Shown: positions 9,451-15,620, counted from the stretch's first letter. The stretch: DNA of 29,978 bases from CAZNER01 sp964572065 (GCA_964572065.1 CAZNER010000020.1:1-29978); one strand, 5' to 3'. Translations and numbers: made by a program. The notes: generated from the letters alone by a model not told the origin.

Positions 9451-9570
9451 ATGCCAGCAAAATTAGAAAGATGTGTAAAGAAAGTAAAAGCTAAACAACG
9501 TGGAAAGAAAAAGAAAGTTAATCCATATGCTGCTTGTAAGTCTTCAATATATAAAAAGAAAAGGAGGTAA
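9451..9570 (+). CDS. Tiny basic protein of the phage CVKKV...NPYA type
   Basis: A 39-residue protein, MPAKLERCVKKVKAKQ then a Lys-rich stretch, then NPYAACKSSIYKKKRR. The pattern CVxKV...NPYAxC is one I know from many short phage and archaeal virus proteins of unknown role. Its last codons and stop (AGG AGG TAA) form the ribosome binding site of the next gene. It is very basic and perhaps packaged with DNA. Confidence 0.7.
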   Translation: MPAKLERCVKKVKAKQRGKKKKVNPYAACKSSIYKKKRR

Positions 9571-9575
9571 GAATT

Positions 9576-9720
9576 ATGCCAAGAAGAGATGGAACTGGAC
9601 CAAATGGAATGGGTCCTTTAACAGGAAGAAGAATGGGTTTTTGTGCAGGCTATCGGTAGTGGATTAAAAGTTGCAGAGAAAGCTATCCAAAAGTTTAGAA
9701 AGAAAAATAAAAGGAGGTAA
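9576..9720 (+). pseudogene. DUF5320-like small protein split by a one-base frameshift
   Basis: The frame from the ATG at 9576 gives MPRRDGTGPNGMGPLTGRRM then GFCAGYR and a TAG at 9657-9659. This is the N-terminal signature of the DUF5320 family (MPxxDGTGPxGMGPxTGRxxGxCAGY). Removing one base, for example the C at 9654, restores CAGYGSGLKVAEKAIQKF and a basic tail to the TAA at 9718-9720, a natural protein of 47 residues. So it is either a true frameshift, a sequencing or assembly error, a programmed shift, or two small products. A perfect GGAGG precedes the start. Function of the family is unknown. Confidence 0.7.
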
Positions 9721-9725
9721 GAATT

Positions 9726-9815
9726 ATGCCACAAGTAAGAGTAAAAGGACATTTAAGAAAAGTAAAAGGTCAAAGAGCTCAAGTTAGAGTAAGACCACAT
9801 TTAAGAAAAAAGTGA
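9726..9815 (+). CDS. Tiny Arg/Lys-rich protein
   Basis: A 29-residue, strongly basic protein, MPQVRVKGHLRKVKGQ ending VRPHLRKK, with an internal near-repeat (VRVKGHLRK / VRVRPHLRK). It uses the same GGAGG-containing 23-nt upstream block as the gene at 9576. Similar very short VRVRxHxR proteins occur in archaea and phages. Possibly it binds DNA in the virion. Confidence 0.65.
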   Translation: MPQVRVKGHLRKVKGQRAQVRVRPHLRKK

Positions 9816-9819
9816 TTTA

Positions 9820-10146
9820 ATGAAAAAATATAAGCCCCCTATTTGTGCTCGAAGAGCAGCAAAGAAAGCAATTATGTATAGAAAAAAATATCCAAAAGAA
9901 GTTAAGGCGATGACTCCTGTGGGCTGGAGAAGAGCTAGTCAACTTGCAAGTGGTAAATCTGTTTCTTCTGATGTTGTTAAAAGAATGGCACAGTTTAATA
10001 GACATCGTTCTAATGCTCAAATTAATCCAAAGTTTAAGTCAACTCCATGGAAAGATAGAGGTTATGTCGCATGGATTGGTTGGGGAGGAACTTGTGGTAT
10101 TAATTGGGCAATTCGTAAATCAAAAGAAATTAAACGAAAAAAGTAA
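9820..10146 (+). CDS. Basic protein with phage-type domain (GWxRAxQLASG...TPWKDRGYVAW)
   Basis: A 108-residue basic protein. Residues about 10-100 show a pattern I know from many tailed-phage proteins: KAIMYRKKYP, MTPVGWRRASQLASGK, VKRMAQFNRH, then STPWKDRGYVAWIGWGG and GINWAI. In phages this segment is often found fused to or beside head proteins; its activity is not known to me. Here it is free-standing at the end of the run of small basic proteins, suggesting a virion or DNA-associated role. The ribosome binding site is weak (TGAT). Confidence 0.75.
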   Translation: MKKYKPPICARRAAKKAIMYRKKYPKEVKAMTPVGWRRASQLASGKSVSSDVVKRMAQFNRHRSNAQINPKFKSTPWKDRGYVAWIGWGGTCGINWAIRKSKEIKRKK

Positions 10147-10147
10147 T

Positions 10148-10157
10148 CTTTATAATA
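10148..10157 (+). promoter_or_regulatory. TATA box for a leaderless gene at 10178
   Basis: CTTTATAATA, centred about 26 bp upstream of the ATG at 10178, predicts a leaderless transcript. It shares its AATCTTTATA core with other promoters in this genome. Confidence 0.5.
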
Positions 10158-10177
10158 TATGAAATATAAATTAATAT

Positions 10178-10396
10178 ATGAACGAAAAATATATTTTTAT
10201 GCTGCTTCTGATTATTATGATTATAATGGTTTCTATGTTTACAGTAGTTGCTATGGATCAAGTAAACGAAGTTCGTGAACTTAATATGAAGATAGATGAA
10301 CTAGGATGTAATGCTTGGTTAGAATATAATTATATAGATCCAGATAGCATTCCTGGAATATTTGATCCTACTGGAAGTGTAAATTATGGTCAATAA
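10178..10396 (+). CDS. Small membrane-anchored or secreted protein
   Basis: A 72-residue protein. Residues 5-26 are hydrophobic (IFMLLLIIMIIMVSMFTVVA), working as a signal or anchor, followed by a short helix (QVNEVRELNMKIDELG) and a tail with one Cys. There is no ribosome binding site, which fits leaderless expression. Its stop lies inside the next gene. Family unknown. Confidence 0.6.
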   Translation: MNEKYIFMLLLIIMIIMVSMFTVVAMDQVNEVRELNMKIDELGCNAWLEYNYIDPDSIPGIFDPTGSVNYGQ

Positions 10397-10682
10397 AAAT
10401 TATATACGTGGAAGGACTATTGAATATAAGTGTATAAAAGAACTTGGTAATCAAGGGTTTGTCTGTATTCGGACAGCTGGATCGCATAGCCCAGTGGATG
10501 TCATAGCTATTAGATATGATCGTATATTATTAATTCAATGCAAACGTCAGAAAAAAGATATTGATATTAATTATGGATATGAAGTTCAAGAACTAGTTGA
10601 TATACAAATTGACAATCCCTTTGTTGAGAAATGGTTATGGGTTTGGATAGACCGAAAAGGTTGGAAGAAAAGTGTATTATAA
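10386..10682 (+). CDS. hjc: Archaeal Holliday junction resolvase Hjc-like nuclease
   Basis: A 98-residue PD-(D/E)xK nuclease. Visible motifs: GRTIEYKCIKELGNQGF with Glu13, RTAGSHSPVDVIA with Asp38, and ILLIQCKR with Gln51-x-Lys53, in the order of archaeal Hjc (Glu, Asp, ExK). The usual Glu of the ExK motif is Gln here, a variant known in this superfamily. Hjc cuts four-way DNA junctions, and a viral copy would resolve replication or recombination intermediates and branched DNA before packaging. It overlaps the upstream gene by 11 nt and ends tail to tail with the zinc-ribbon gene at 10683. It is somewhat shorter than cellular Hjc (about 120-145 residues). Confidence 0.85.
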   Translation: MVNKNYIRGRTIEYKCIKELGNQGFVCIRTAGSHSPVDVIAIRYDRILLIQCKRQKKDIDINYGYEVQELVDIQIDNPFVEKWLWVWIDRKGWKKSVL

Positions 10683-10787
10683 TTATCTTTTAAATTCATG
10701 ACCACAATAAGAACAAAACTTTAATTTTAATTTCCTGTTTACTACTACTCTACCTACTTTACATCTATAACATTTTTTAATTTTCAT
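10683..10787 (-). CDS. 34-residue zinc ribbon protein
   Basis: Read on the minus strand: MKIKKCYRCKVGRVVVNRKL then KLKFCSYCGHEFKR. Two CxxC pairs separated by about 16 residues make a complete zinc ribbon. GAGG precedes the start, and the start overlaps the stop of the small gene at 10784-10870 (ATGA), which supports both. It could be a transcription or replication accessory factor. Confidence 0.75.
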   Translation of the reverse strand: MKIKKCYRCKVGRVVVNRKLKLKFCSYCGHEFKR

Positions 10788-10870
10788 GTTAATGCATCCT
10801 CTCTTCCGAAATCAAACCTAAATTCCCTTATCTCATCCATTATTCTGATTTCATCATCTAATTCATACAT
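10784..10870 (-). CDS. 28-residue acidic peptide upstream of the zinc ribbon
   Basis: ATG at 10870 on the minus strand; the peptide is MYELDDEIRIMDEIREFRFD with a short acidic tail. It shares an ATGA overlap with the zinc ribbon, which suggests a two-gene operon. The frame stays open upstream to 10993, but that extension would read through the inverted repeat at 10922-10994 and has poor composition, so I reject the longer start. Confidence 0.45.
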   Translation of the reverse strand: MYELDDEIRIMDEIREFRFDFGREDALT

Positions 10871-10921
10871 ATATATATATTGTCGATGATAAAATATAAA
10901 GTTAACGTTGAAAAATAAACA

Positions 10922-10994
10922 GGTGGTGTGGGATAAGTTAAATGGACTTGCTGGCAAAAAAAGAATAGGTATTCTTTGAAATCCCCACACCACC
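10922..10994. repeat. GC-rich inverted repeat with nested hairpin
   Basis: GGTGGTGTGGG (10922-10932) is the exact reverse complement of 10984-10994. The arms extend as GGAT/ATCC with one bulged C. The loop contains a second hairpin, AAAGAAT (10960-10966) with ATTCTTT (10971-10977). On the minus strand that inner hairpin is followed by a run of T, so part of it could also act as a terminator. Confidence 0.75.
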
Positions 10995-11104
10995 CTATTC
11001 GGAGTATCTTTTACTTTCGTAGTATTATATTGTATTGATAGTATAAATAATTTATGTATATTGTAACATATATGTTCTATAGTATTTGTTGATGAAACAA
11101 AAAG

Positions 11105-11113
11105 TATATAAAT
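11105..11113 (+). promoter_or_regulatory. TATA box of the helicase gene
   Basis: TATATAAAT preceded by AAAG, in an A-rich context, predicts a start near 11134 and therefore an unusually long leader of about 120 nt before the ATG at 11258. Confidence 0.5.
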
Positions 11114-11165
11114 GAATTAAAACTATATATATAGTATTAATAATCACGTTAAATTTTATTTTAAA

Positions 11166-11250
11166 GTATCAGATAATTTATCGATAAATCAGATACAGGA
11201 TCCTGGCAGTTAAGTTTCCTCCGTAGGTAATTTTTCTGTTCTTGTTCTGA
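11166..11250 (+). promoter_or_regulatory. Possible structured 5' leader of the helicase mRNA
   Basis: GTATC and GATAC (ending at 11196) enclose ATCAGATA direct repeats and the palindrome ATTTATCGATAAAT. This is followed by AGGA (11197-11200) pairing with TCCT (11217-11220), and then a T-rich stretch. The region is clearly richer in GC than the DNA around it. Regulation by RNA folding is inferred and not matched to any known riboswitch. Confidence 0.3.
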
Positions 11251-11257
11251 GTCGTGT

Positions 11258-13030
11258 ATGGATAACGAAGAATTATTAGAAAATAATGATAAGATATTTG
11301 AGAAAAATATCAATGGATTTGTATTGAAGATATTTAGATTAGATGATAAAAACTTTGAACTTAGATTGTTGAAAGATAATGAAAAAGTAATACCTAATAT
11401 AGAATTCCATTCTAAATTATGGAAAAAAATGTCTAATCAATGGAAAAATATAATAAAAAATATTAGTGAACATACAGAATCAAACCTTAATTTTAATAAA
11501 CTATCTTTAGAAATTGATAACTCTTATGATCAATATACTCTTAATAAAATCAATAGTCTAAGAGAGATTAGTGAACGTAGTTCATGTAGTGATGTTAACG
11601 TGGACTTAGGGCAAATTTTTAAAAATAGTAAAGTAAACGTTACTATTTTTGATAGTCCTATATTAGGTCTAAATAACGTCACTATGTTCACAACATTCAC
11701 TTTAATACAAGAAGGTGAAAATGGTTTTCCTACTGAAAAAAATTATATATTATTTGAAGATGGTAAGGTATTACCATTAAATGTTGAAATATTAAAACAA
11801 GAAGGATTGTTTTTTAAATCATTTCCACCTGCTGGTGATAATAGATGGTCTATAGAATTTATAGAAAAATATTGTATTGATCAATTCCAAGATGAATATG
11901 ATGAATTATTATATAATTTGGATGTTAAATTGAACTCATTATTACATGATTATTTAGATTATCCTGGAGAAGGAGAAGGAGCATATTCTACTATAACTTA
12001 TTGGATTATAGGAACCTATTTTCAACATGTTTTTAATTCATATCCATATATATTATTTAATGGTTTGAAAGATACAGGTAAATCAAAATCTATGGATTTT
12101 ACTAATCAATTAGCATTTAATTCTATAAAATCTGCAAATATGTCTACATCATCATTATTTAGACAAATTGAATCTAGAAAATCAACGGTTTTGATAGATG
12201 AAGCGGAAAGAATAAATGATGGTAGTAGAATGGGTGATTTTAGAGATATTATATTATCAGGATATAAAAAAGGAACCAAAACCACAAGAACTGAAGAAGT
12301 TATGGTAGATGGAGTAAAAGCTTATGTTAATAAAACTTTTTCATTATTTTCACCTAAAATGATTGGTAATATAAATGGTGTTGAAGATGTTTTGCAATCT
12401 AGATGTATAACTATAACTATGAGGGCTACTAAAAATCAAACTATAGGCAATTTAGAAATAAAAGAAGAGGATGAACATTGGCAGGAATATAGAAATCTAT
12501 TATATTTATTTATGTTCAAAAAATGGAAAAATATCAAAGAGGTATATGATACTATTGAAAATGAAGATCATTTCTTTAAGAATAGAGAATGGGAGTTATG
12601 GAAACCTATATTATCTATTGCAAAGTTCTTTGGTGAAGATAAATATAAAGATCTTCTAAAATATGCAAAATTGAAAGTCAAAGAAGTTAGAGAAATATCT
12701 GTAACAGATACAAATGACCACCAGTTGATAAAATCATTATTAGTATTGATATATGATGATATGTGGTCTGATAACTACATTAGTATAAAAAATATCAGAG
12801 AAAATTTGCTGAAATATATGGACTTAGATGAAAATAGTGCTCCATGGGCTAGTCCTAAATGGATTGGGAATTCATTAAGAAGAATGGGATTTAAGATAAG
12901 TAGACATGTTGGAAGTGGTGTAGAATTTATGATATCTAAGAAATATATAATTGATCAAGCAGAAAGGATGAAATTGGATATAAATGAAAAACAAATTAGA
13001 GAAGAAATAGATAGGATGAGTGGAGGTTAA
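11258..13030 (+). CDS. AAA+/SF3-like replicative helicase
   Basis: A 590-residue protein with a P-loop ATPase core in its middle: Walker A GLKDTGKS at residues 269-276 and Walker B TVLIDEAE at about 310-317. An IGNINGVEDVLQSRCITITM segment further on looks like sensor 1 plus an arginine (SRCITI). The first 200 residues have no motif I recognise and might hold an inactive primase-like part. The C-terminus (about 525-590, WIGNSLRRMGFKISRHVGSG) looks like a winged helix. The architecture resembles the helicase halves of plasmid and virus primase-helicases. It is the only clear replication ATPase, so it probably unwinds the origin and recruits the host polymerase. Confidence 0.8.
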   Translation: MDNEELLENNDKIFEKNINGFVLKIFRLDDKNFELRLLKDNEKVIPNIEFHSKLWKKMSNQWKNIIKNISEHTESNLNFNKLSLEIDNSYDQYTLNKINSLREISERSSCSDVNVDLGQIFKNSKVNVTIFDSPILGLNNVTMFTTFTLIQEGENGFPTEKNYILFEDGKVLPLNVEILKQEGLFFKSFPPAGDNRWSIEFIEKYCIDQFQDEYDELLYNLDVKLNSLLHDYLDYPGEGEGAYSTITYWIIGTYFQHVFNSYPYILFNGLKDTGKSKSMDFTNQLAFNSIKSANMSTSSLFRQIESRKSTVLIDEAERINDGSRMGDFRDIILSGYKKGTKTTRTEEVMVDGVKAYVNKTFSLFSPKMIGNINGVEDVLQSRCITITMRATKNQTIGNLEIKEEDEHWQEYRNLLYLFMFKKWKNIKEVYDTIENEDHFFKNREWELWKPILSIAKFFGEDKYKDLLKYAKLKVKEVREISVTDTNDHQLIKSLLVLIYDDMWSDNYISIKNIRENLLKYMDLDENSAPWASPKWIGNSLRRMGFKISRHVGSGVEFMISKKYIIDQAERMKLDINEKQIREEIDRMSGG

Positions 13031-13033
13031 AAT

Positions 13034-13246
13034 ATGAGTAATGCAATAATAAAACAAGACACATCAGATCATTTTGGTCTGTTTTGTGGTATATGTAATT
13101 CACCTATGAATATAAATAGAGTTTGGACTACTGCTGTAGAAGGTGGTTGTACACAAATTAGAGGATCTTGTAAAAAATGTGGCAATATTGGGTCACGAAA
13201 GATTTATTGGAATGATCCAACGGACTATATACATTGTAAATGGTGA
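13034..13246 (+). CDS. Small zinc-ribbon protein
   Basis: A 70-residue protein with CGIC at about residues 18-21 and CKKC at about 46-49, forming a zinc ribbon. The ribosome binding site GGAGG lies inside the end of the helicase gene, 6 nt before the ATG, so the two are coupled. It may help the helicase bind DNA or act as a transcription factor. Confidence 0.75.
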   Translation: MSNAIIKQDTSDHFGLFCGICNSPMNINRVWTTAVEGGCTQIRGSCKKCGNIGSRKIYWNDPTDYIHCKW

Positions 13247-13337
13247 ATAGATGTTCAAAACCCCAGAGAATAAAGGAATGCTCGAAGCATTCTTAATAGA
13301 ATATTATGTTCCTAAAAAGGAAAGGAGAGTTGATAAA

Positions 13338-13646
13338 ATGGTAAATGTAAACGATATCTACGGTGGAGGAGATTTCCTAAAAACCGATGATGTAACAGCA
13401 GATTTGACATTAACTATCAAATCTGAAGAACTTAGAGCTTTGAATGATAAAGATAAGATAGTGTTAAGTTTCGAAGAAATAAATAAGACATTAGTTTTGA
13501 ATAAAATCAATGCACAAAGAATTGCTGAACATCATGGAGAAGACACTAAATTGTGGATTGGAAAGAAAATAACATTATATCGGACTACTACTGAAATGAG
13601 TGGTAAAGATGTTCCATGTATTAGAATTAAGAAAAAAGAGGAATAA
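13338..13646 (+). CDS. Phage-type conserved protein (LKTDDV...WIGKKITLY)
   Basis: A 102-residue protein from the ATG at 13338, chosen because GGAGAG lies 8 nt before it and the family begins here. The pattern GGGDFLKTDDVTADLTLTI, LVLNKINAQRIAEHHGED and WIGKKITLYRT...CIRIK is one I know from many bacterial phage genomes, where it occurs among DNA replication and recombination genes; function there is not established. The frame is open back to an ATG at 13251 (which also has GGTGA before it), so a 131-residue form is possible. It lies directly downstream of the helicase genes. Confidence 0.8.
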   Translation: MVNVNDIYGGGDFLKTDDVTADLTLTIKSEELRALNDKDKIVLSFEEINKTLVLNKINAQRIAEHHGEDTKLWIGKKITLYRTTTEMSGKDVPCIRIKKKEE

Positions 13647-13659
13647 GGATTGATATATA

Positions 13660-13848
13660 ATGTCAAACAATAAGTTTTATGCGGTTCAGGGCATACGGTT
13701 GGATACTCGTATGCCTCAGACCATTAAAACATTCGATAACGCTGAGGATGCTAGATTATATGCTTTACAGATGAGAATGCTTGGTAAAAAATATTGGTAT
13801 AATATAAAAACCAAGCCTATGATCAGAAACAATATAAAATGGAGATGA
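13660..13848 (+). CDS. Small basic protein, unknown
   Basis: A 62-residue protein, MSNNKFYAVQGIRLDTRMPQ onward, with an alternating strand-helix-strand look (FYAVQGI, AEDARLYALQMRML, YWYNIKT) and a basic tail. No motif recognised. It is the last gene of the helicase transcription unit before a new promoter. Confidence 0.6.
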   Translation: MSNNKFYAVQGIRLDTRMPQTIKTFDNAEDARLYALQMRMLGKKYWYNIKTKPMIRNNIKWR

Positions 13849-13914
13849 TATATAGTATAGATTATAACTTATATGTTTTAACATATATTTCATGTTTTAT
13901 ATATATAAAAAACA

Positions 13915-13931
13915 AAATCTTTATATACTAA
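13915..13931 (+). promoter_or_regulatory. TATA promoter sharing 17 nt with the coat-gene promoter
   Basis: AAATCTTTATATACTAA occurs here and again at 23133-23149. The TATA box centre (13923) predicts a start near 13949, giving a short leader with a perfect GGAGG before the ATG at 13964. It probably drives the long array of small genes that follows. Confidence 0.65.
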
Positions 13932-13963
13932 CTAAAACATATATATCATAGGAGGTTAACAAA

Positions 13964-14095
13964 ATGAAATTAATAAATTCAATCAGAGATAAGATGATAG
14001 AAAGTAAATATAGTAAAGAAAAACAAGAGGAAAACTGCAAAGTTTTAAGACAGAAATATGGGATAGAAGTGGAGGACAATCCTATATATATATAG
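13964..14095 (+). CDS. 43-residue charged helical protein
   Basis: MKLINSIRDKMIESKYSKEK is followed by a further charged helix and an NPIYI end. A strong promoter and an ideal ribosome binding site (AGGAGGT, 8 nt before the ATG) make it the best-expressed candidate of this region. Function unknown. It might be an early regulator or a small inhibitor of a host function. Confidence 0.7.
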   Translation: MKLINSIRDKMIESKYSKEKQEENCKVLRQKYGIEVEDNPIYI

Positions 14096-14124
14096 GTTGT
14101 CGGTCCTTGGGTGAGGTGTTGGTT

Positions 14125-14415
14125 ATGAATTCAAGAGTTAGTAACGTTTTCAAAATTATATCATATATTTATCAAAAAGGTGGTGAAATTTCAAATGTAT
14201 ATAGAGCCGCTATGCATTTAGATATGACACCAAGTCATTTCTATAATATTTTGAAATTTTTAGAGAAAAAAAAGATAATTAGAAGAAATTATAGGACAAG
14301 TTCATCTGCTCCTATACTTGTAATCACTCTAAACGACAATAAATATGGAAAATTATGTTTTGATTTCATTAATGAATCAAAAAAGAGAGGTGTTTTAAAT
14401 GAAAATAGAAAGTAA
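14125..14415 (+). CDS. Winged-helix DNA-binding regulator
   Basis: I choose the ATG at 14125, preceded by GGTGAGGT, over an in-frame TTG at 14107. The 96-residue protein has the helix-turn-helix order of a MarR/ArsR-like winged helix: VFKIISYIYQKGGEISNVYR, then MDMTPSHFYNILKFLEKKKII with a strand pair (RRNYRT...PILVITL) as the wing. It probably binds viral promoters and controls early or late genes. Candidate sites are the palindrome at 1653-1672 and the repeats before the coat genes. Its stop lies inside the next gene. Confidence 0.75.
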   Translation: MNSRVSNVFKIISYIYQKGGEISNVYRAAMHLDMTPSHFYNILKFLEKKKIIRRNYRTSSSAPILVITLNDNKYGKLCFDFINESKKRGVLNENRK

Positions 14416-14626
14416 TGGAAAAACAATGCAAATAAATGATGGAGAAATGGGTAAATGGATTAAGTACATTGAAGACAACTTTGATGAAAAACATGAATCA
14501 AAGGCTTACAAGCTATTATTGAATGTATTACTTAATGCTAGCGAATCTAAAACTGAAGTTAAACCTAAAAGATCTCCTGCTAGAAGAAAAGCTGTTAACA
14601 ATGTAAAAAAGAAGCGTAGATGGTAG
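14399..14626 (+). CDS. Small protein with basic C-terminal tail
   Basis: A 75-residue protein with a helical N-terminal part (MGKWIKYIEDNFDEKHESKA, YKLLLNVLLNA) and a Lys/Arg-rich tail (KPKRSPARRKAVNNVKKKRRW) suited to DNA or RNA binding. GAGGTG precedes the start, and it overlaps the regulator by 17 nt, so the pair probably works together. The 10-bp hairpin at 14611-14637 covers its last codons and stop. Confidence 0.7.
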   Translation: MKIESNGKTMQINDGEMGKWIKYIEDNFDEKHESKAYKLLLNVLLNASESKTEVKPKRSPARRKAVNNVKKKRRW

Positions 14627-14642
14627 GTCTACGCTTCCTACC
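14611..14642 (+). terminator. Perfect 10-bp hairpin with an alternative pairing
   Basis: GAAGCGTAGA (14611-14620) pairs perfectly with TCTACGCTTC (14628-14637) around a 7-nt loop. The loop sequence GGTAGG (14622-14627) can instead pair with CCTACC (14637-14642), which excludes the first stem. There is no T run after it, so it is not a classical terminator. It may limit readthrough or control translation of the gene at 14662. Confidence 0.6.
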
Positions 14643-14661
14643 CCAAATTTATGGTGAGAAA

Positions 14662-14817
14662 ATGACTAAACAAGACAAAATACAAAAATTAATTGAAAGA
14701 ATAGAAAAATTGGAAAAAGAATATGTTGATTTACAAACATTTAATTGTGTCATAGATAGTTTGATTGAAAGAATAGAAAAATTGGAAGAAAAAAAAGATA
14801 AAGATGATCCGAAATGA
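14662..14817 (+). CDS. Small coiled-coil protein
   Basis: I choose the ATG at 14662, preceded by GGTGAG, rather than one at 14620 that would read through the hairpin. The 51-residue protein starts MTKQDKIQKL and is almost wholly a heptad-like helix with LIERIEKLE present twice. Its first residues and upstream signal resemble those of the gene at 16742 (MTKQDEIKKL). It probably oligomerises. Confidence 0.7.
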   Translation: MTKQDKIQKLIERIEKLEKEYVDLQTFNCVIDSLIERIEKLEEKKDKDDPK

Positions 14818-14948
14818 AACTTATATTAGAATTTACTGAAAGAGATATGGATAAACATACATTATTGGATGTTATGGAGACATGCTTAAAACATGGATGT
14901 CATATTGAAAGATCAAGCGGGAAAATTATGTTGGTGAACGAGAAATGA
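14814..14948 (+). CDS. 44-residue protein, unknown
   Basis: The start overlaps the previous stop (ATGA). The sequence MKLILEFTERDMDKHTLLDV continues as a helix and ends GKIMLVNEK. A strand-helix-strand outline is visible, similar in style to the gene at 17162 (LELIC...NGNIVF). Function unknown. Confidence 0.6.
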   Translation: MKLILEFTERDMDKHTLLDVMETCLKHGCHIERSSGKIMLVNEK

Positions 14949-15124
14949 CTATAGGATTAAGTGCATTTTTGATTGCAATTGAAATTTATGTCTTTTCATG
15001 GTTGATGATAACAGTTTTGGATAAATTCGGAATAGTAAAGACAAAAAAATCCGAAAATCTAGGGTTTTTGGATAAATGCAAAACAAATATAGCGGTTGAA
15101 CAGAAAAAAAGAGGTATGAGATAA
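14945..15124 (+). CDS. Small single-span membrane protein
   Basis: A 59-residue protein starting in an ATGA overlap. Residues about 4-27 are hydrophobic (GLSAFLIAIEIYVFSWLMIT), followed by a basic tail. It ends in TAATG with the next gene. Function unknown. Confidence 0.6.
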   Translation: MTIGLSAFLIAIEIYVFSWLMITVLDKFGIVKTKKSENLGFLDKCKTNIAVEQKKRGMR

Positions 15125-15390
15125 TGAAAGATACAATAACTGAAGATGGAGTTAAGAAAAAATATAAGGAAAATGGAACCCTTATATTCGAGGAAGCTGA
15201 TGGTCGAAGAGTAGGTTACTTTTCAGATGGTAGAGTGAAATATATAAAAGAAAAAACCAGTAAAGGATGGGTAACTTTAGAAAGACATAAATTTAATCAA
15301 CAACTAAAGCAAAATGTTGAAAACGAAGAGAAAAAAGAATATAAAACAGGTCTTTTTGTTAAAATAATGAAATTTTTTGGAGGTAAGTAA
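15124..15390 (+). CDS. Small charged protein with beta-repeat look
   Basis: An 88-residue protein whose TAATG start is coupled to the previous gene. The N-terminal half has short repeated turns (ENGTLIFEEADG, RRVGYFSDGRVKYI) reminiscent of MORN-like or toxin_YwqK-type hairpins, which is a weak match. A Lys-rich helix and KIMKFFGGK follow, the latter possibly a membrane-touching end. Confidence 0.6.
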   Translation: MKDTITEDGVKKKYKENGTLIFEEADGRRVGYFSDGRVKYIKEKTSKGWVTLERHKFNQQLKQNVENEEKKEYKTGLFVKIMKFFGGK

Positions 15391-15391
15391 A

Positions 15392-15526
15392 ATGGAATAT
15401 CAAATAGATAAAATAAACACAAATTTGGAAATTATGACCAGAATTTTATCACATATAGGTAATGAATTGACAAGAATGAGAGAGATTGCTGAAGATGAGG
15501 TTTATAGCGATGAAAAGAAAAGGTAG
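15392..15526 (+). CDS. 44-residue helical protein
   Basis: MEYQIDKINTNLEIMTRILS is followed by a charged helix, overall an amphipathic helix. GGAGGTAAG precedes the ATG. Its 3' end overlaps the next gene by 17 nt. Function unknown. Confidence 0.6.
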   Translation: MEYQIDKINTNLEIMTRILSHIGNELTRMREIAEDEVYSDEKKR

Positions 15527-15620
15527 TATAGGATCATTCATATTAGGAGTAATAATCGGTGCTTTATTTGGAAGTATTATTTTCCAAGTAATACTGAGAA
15601 TTATTTTGGAGGTTGTATAA
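15510..15620 (+). CDS. 36-residue membrane peptide with KG|S pilin-like start
   Basis: MKRKGSIGSFILGVIIGALF then GSIIFQVILRIILEVV. A basic KRKG is followed by Ser and one long hydrophobic helix with small residues every few positions (GxxxG-like). The start resembles the class III signal of the coat-like proteins, so it is a possible substrate for the protease at 18063. TAATG overlap with the next gene supports it. Confidence 0.6.
   Translation: MKRKGSIGSFILGVIIGALFGSIIFQVILRIILEVV

Larger units (their letters stand above)
10871..11257. other. Main non-coding region: candidate origin, promoter and structured leader
   Basis: About 390 bp without a convincing gene, lying between divergent transcription units. 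From left to right it holds an (AT)n run, a GC-rich inverted repeat (10922-10994), AT-rich DNA with several TATA-like sequences, a clear TATA box (11105-11113), and a GC-richer, possibly folded stretch just before the helicase gene. Its place next to helicase and resolvase genes makes it the best candidate for the replication origin. Confidence 0.5.

Noticed and set aside
9125..10020. Minus-strand frames at 9125-9328 and 9817-10020, and a plus frame at 9944-10162
   Set aside because: They lie opposite or inside genes with clear domains, and have no ribosome binding site.
10871..10993. 69-residue minus-strand frame from 10993
   Set aside because: The extra 41 residues read through the inverted repeat and look non-coding; only the part from 10870 is kept.
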